Shown here: positions 31,816 to 33,918 of the stretch, one piece after another
How the letters are laid out: every line of letters starts with the position of its first letter
Position numbering within the stretch: position 1 is the first letter of the stretch
Origin: Verrucomicrobiota bacterium
Lineage (GTDB): Bacteria > Verrucomicrobiota > Verrucomicrobiia > Opitutales > Opitutaceae
Length of the DNA stretch: 33,918 bases
Direction of reading: 5' to 3'
NCBI GenBank assembly: GCA_019136515.1
Contig: JAGVUB010000008.1
Location: 1 to 33,918 of the forward strand
The notes under the pieces: model-generated
Told to the model about the DNA's origin: nothing
Database searches by the model: none
What the model saw: the letters and a program-made list of their open reading frames with translations, nothing else
Made by a program: the position numbers and the translations under genes

Positions 31816-33918
31816 TCATTCCGCGACGCGCAGCGTCGCCTCGGCGGCCTCGAGCCAATCGCCATCGAACTGCCGCGTGGCGACCAGGCCGACCACGACA
31901 TACCGCGCCTCCGCCAGCGCCGTGTCGGCCAACGTCAACTGCCGCCACGCATTCTCGCCCTTCGGCAGCATCGTCGTGCGGTACTCGCCCACGAGCCGGC
32001 CGGCGGCGTCGACGAACGCCAGCGTGAGCGCGGCGTCGTTGCCCGGGCTGCTCCGCCCGCGCATCTGGACTTCCGCTACAAAGAGTTGCCCCGGCTGCAC
32101 CGGTTGCGCCTGCGTCACCTGCGTGTCCCAGGCGCCCTCCACGCGCAGAATACGCCGGCCGAGGACCCGGGCGCCCAGCGTCACGCGGCCCTGCTCGGTC
32201 GGCGCCGCCCGCACCGCCCAAGCCGCCGGGATGTCCCCGGAGCGCGGGTGCAGGAAGCCCGGATGGAGCCCGCCCGGCGCCGCCTCGCCGAACCACCCGT
32301 TCGCGAGCCGCTCCGTCGCCCCCGCGAGCCGGTTCTTTCCGTACGCGACCGCCAGAGCCGCCCAGTGCTCCGGCACCGGTTCGCCCGCAATCGTGAGCTC
32401 CGCGAGCGCCGCCAAGGGAGCCACCCGGTCGCGGCGGCCCAGCACGGCCAACAGATGCGGCACGGGATCGTTGCGCAGCAGAAAGCCGATGTTGGCGCTC
32501 GCCAGCGCCGGCGCCTCGCCCTCGGTTGCCGCGTCGACCGCCTGCCGCAACCGCGCTCGCGCCCGCTGCCAGCCCACCAGTTTCGCGCCCAGCTCGGTCG
32601 CGGAGAGCGTCTCCGTCGCGGGCGCCGCGAGCTCGCGCCGGAGCGCATCGAAGTTCCCCGCCGCCTCCGTCACCGCGAACGCCCGACTCGTGAGGGAAAT
32701 GCGTTCCAAGTAGCGAGGGGTAAGGAGCGAGGAGTGAGGAGATGAGCCGGGGATCTGGCTCACGGACTCAGCGTCCGGCCCTCGTCCTCCGCCATCTGCC
32801 ATCGGCCATCGGCCATCATCCATCATCGGTCCGCCATCTGCCATCTGCCCTCCGCCATCATCCTTCATCGGTCCGCCCACCGGCAACCGTCCACCGGCAA
32901 CCGTCCTCCGCTCTCCGTTCCCGCTTTCCTGATTTCCACATTCTACTCCGAGATCGTTCCGCCCTCCGCCATCGGCCATCTGCCTTCCGCCATCATCCAT
33001 CCGCGGTCCGTCCACCGGCAGCCGCCCACCGGCAACCGCCGTCTGCCCACCGTCCACCGCCCACCGCTGCGCCTCGTCCAGCAGCGCGCGCAGCTCGGCG
33101 CGCACCGCCGGCGGCAACAGCAGCACCTGATCCTGTTGCTGGTAGTACTTGATCCACCACGGCGGCCCCGGCTGCGCCAGCCAGACCTCCTCGCACCGCG
33201 CGAAGAAGCGCCGCATCGGTTTCGCCGCCGGCCCGTACCAGCCGGTGAAGAAGTCGTCCGCCAGCTCCGCCACGGGGCGGTCCGGCTCCCAGAGCAGCTG
33301 CGCCAGCATCCAGACCTTGAACGCATCGAAGCCCGCGTGCGGGCCCGTGTCGGCGATGTAGCCGCGCGCCCCCCGCCACCAGCCCTCGCGCACCGCCTCC
33401 GCCAGCGCCGCATGCGGCACCCGCGGCACCACGAAGGCGCTCCCGTACAGCGCGTCATCAGTTCCAGGTCCGCGGCGCGATACGCCGGATCGTAGAACTG
33501 CGTGCGATCCGTCGTCACGTACGGCACGACCCGCGGATCGACGGCGAACGGCGGCGGGGTCTCGCACCAGAAATACGCCAGGCAACCGAGGTACCGGTTT
33601 GGCGCGCCGCCCGCCGTGCGCCCGAGCGCCTCCGCCGCGCGGTTCATGAAGCCGAAGACCAGCGGCGAATAGTCCGGCATGCCGCGGAAAAACCGCAGCG
33701 GCTCCACCGCGGCCCGGGTGCCCGCGCCTTGGTCGAAGCGCACCGTGTCGTTCATCCCGAGCGCGAAGCTCGCCCGGCCCGCGTCCCGCGCGAAGGCCTC
33801 CGCGGCGCGCGCCGCGGCATGCTCCGCCACGTCGCCCCGCGCCAGGTCCGGCTGCCAATGGTAGTCGCTCCCGCCCAGCGGACGTCGCCGCGCCCCATCC
33901 ACCAGTCCGAACCACTCC
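31816..33918 (-). pseudogene. DUF4838-like glycan-active protein, frameshifted and 5' truncated by the window edge
   Basis: Resembles large secreted DUF4838 proteins of Verrucomicrobiota, thought to be glycoside-hydrolase-like. The 5' part in one frame reads FALGMNDTVRFDQ, RFFRGMPDYSPLVFGFMNRAAEAL, YLGCLAYFWCETPPPFAV and YVTTDRTQFYDPAYRAADLELM (to about 33456). The family then continues in another frame with DALYGSAFVVPRVPHAAL, MLAQLLWEPDRPVAELADDFFTGWYGPAAKPMRRFFARCEEVWLAQPGP. So there is a frameshift at 33451-33462, possibly with a small deletion. The second frame is then open to the TGA at 31816 through a 360-base heptamer array (32708-33066) and a C-terminal beta-sandwich-like domain. The N-terminus lies beyond the window. 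The family name is from memory of motif style; the frameshift is direct. Confidence 0.6.
32708..33066. repeat. heptanucleotide-periodic degenerate array inside a coding sequence
   Basis: Successive 7-base units can be read without slippage over long runs: GCCATCT GCCATCG (32796 onward) and so on through TCGGTCC, GCCCACC, GGCAACC, GTCCACC; and again from 32959 as GCCCTCC GCCATCG GCCATCT GCCTTCC. The left end has AAGTAGC GAGGGGT of the same period, and the middle has CTTTCCT GATTTCC ACATTCT. Related text occurs at 31671-31730 and 30430-30660. The array stays open in the host gene frame and encodes a Gly/Asp/Met-rich stretch of about 115 residues (MADGG, DDGRWPM). Confidence 0.8.

Noticed and set aside
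31371..31901. Minus-strand gene of about 176 residues between the DUF4838-like and sugar transferase genes
   Set aside because: It is made almost wholly of translated repeats (63-bp unit, hairpins, GATCA-loop element), so I treat it as non-coding.
32993..33379. Independent small gene in the third minus-strand frame
   Set aside because: Overlaps the DUF4838-like coding sequence and heptamer array; translation has no motif.

Overview
High-GC bacterial chromosome segment. I read it as Verrucomicrobiota, most likely Opitutaceae. The reasons are a large TonB-dependent receptor whose mature N-terminus carries the VVLSPFVVSATEDTGY-type motif common in that family, abundant hairpin repeats between genes, weak or absent Shine-Dalgarno sequences, and a polysaccharide-degradation locus that has a TonB receptor but no SusD. 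The assignment is inference from gene style; there is no rRNA or tRNA here to confirm it.

Layout. (1) 1-3.0 kb: a minus-strand operon manC-ruvX-truA and a divergent single-domain rhodanese. (2) 3.0-6.0 kb: minus-strand genes for a class IV aminotransferase-fold protein with no lysine where the PLP lysine should be, a small coiled-coil/HTH DNA-binding protein with a clear terminator, and RlmN. (3) 6.4-10.2 kb: a two-component pair made of a beta-propeller sensor kinase and a LuxR-type response regulator. (4) 10.75-27.2 kb: a carbohydrate-use locus. It holds the TonB receptor (broken by one in-frame TAG), two near-identical GH5 enzymes flanking an AraC regulator and a GH51 arabinofuranosidase, a Tat-exported GH1 beta-glucosidase, a second AraC regulator, then lactonase-like, aldo-keto reductase and zinc dehydrogenase genes, and a GH43-like secreted enzyme. 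(5) 27.3-33.9 kb: uvrA, a polyprenyl-phosphate sugar transferase, and a frameshifted DUF4838-like gene running off the right edge.

How it fits together (inference): the sensor kinase pair and the two AraC proteins probably control uptake (TonB receptor) and secreted or periplasmic hydrolysis (GH5, GH51, GH1, GH43) of an arabinose- and glucose-containing plant polysaccharide. The aldose dehydrogenase, lactonase and polyol/aldonate dehydrogenase families in a row suggest non-phosphorylative oxidation of a released sugar. ManC and the sugar transferase are surface-polysaccharide functions.

The most unusual content is non-coding. Several hairpin repeat families, most headed by GTAG or GGAG, look like REP elements of the kind associated with RAYT transposases. 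They include a five-copy alternating BIME-like cluster and copies that supply the stop codons of truA and the second GH5 gene. The right end has arrays with a 7-bp period, one of them inserted in frame inside a coding sequence (about 360 bp). A 21-bp-spaced direct repeat lies between the second AraC gene and the lactonase gene.
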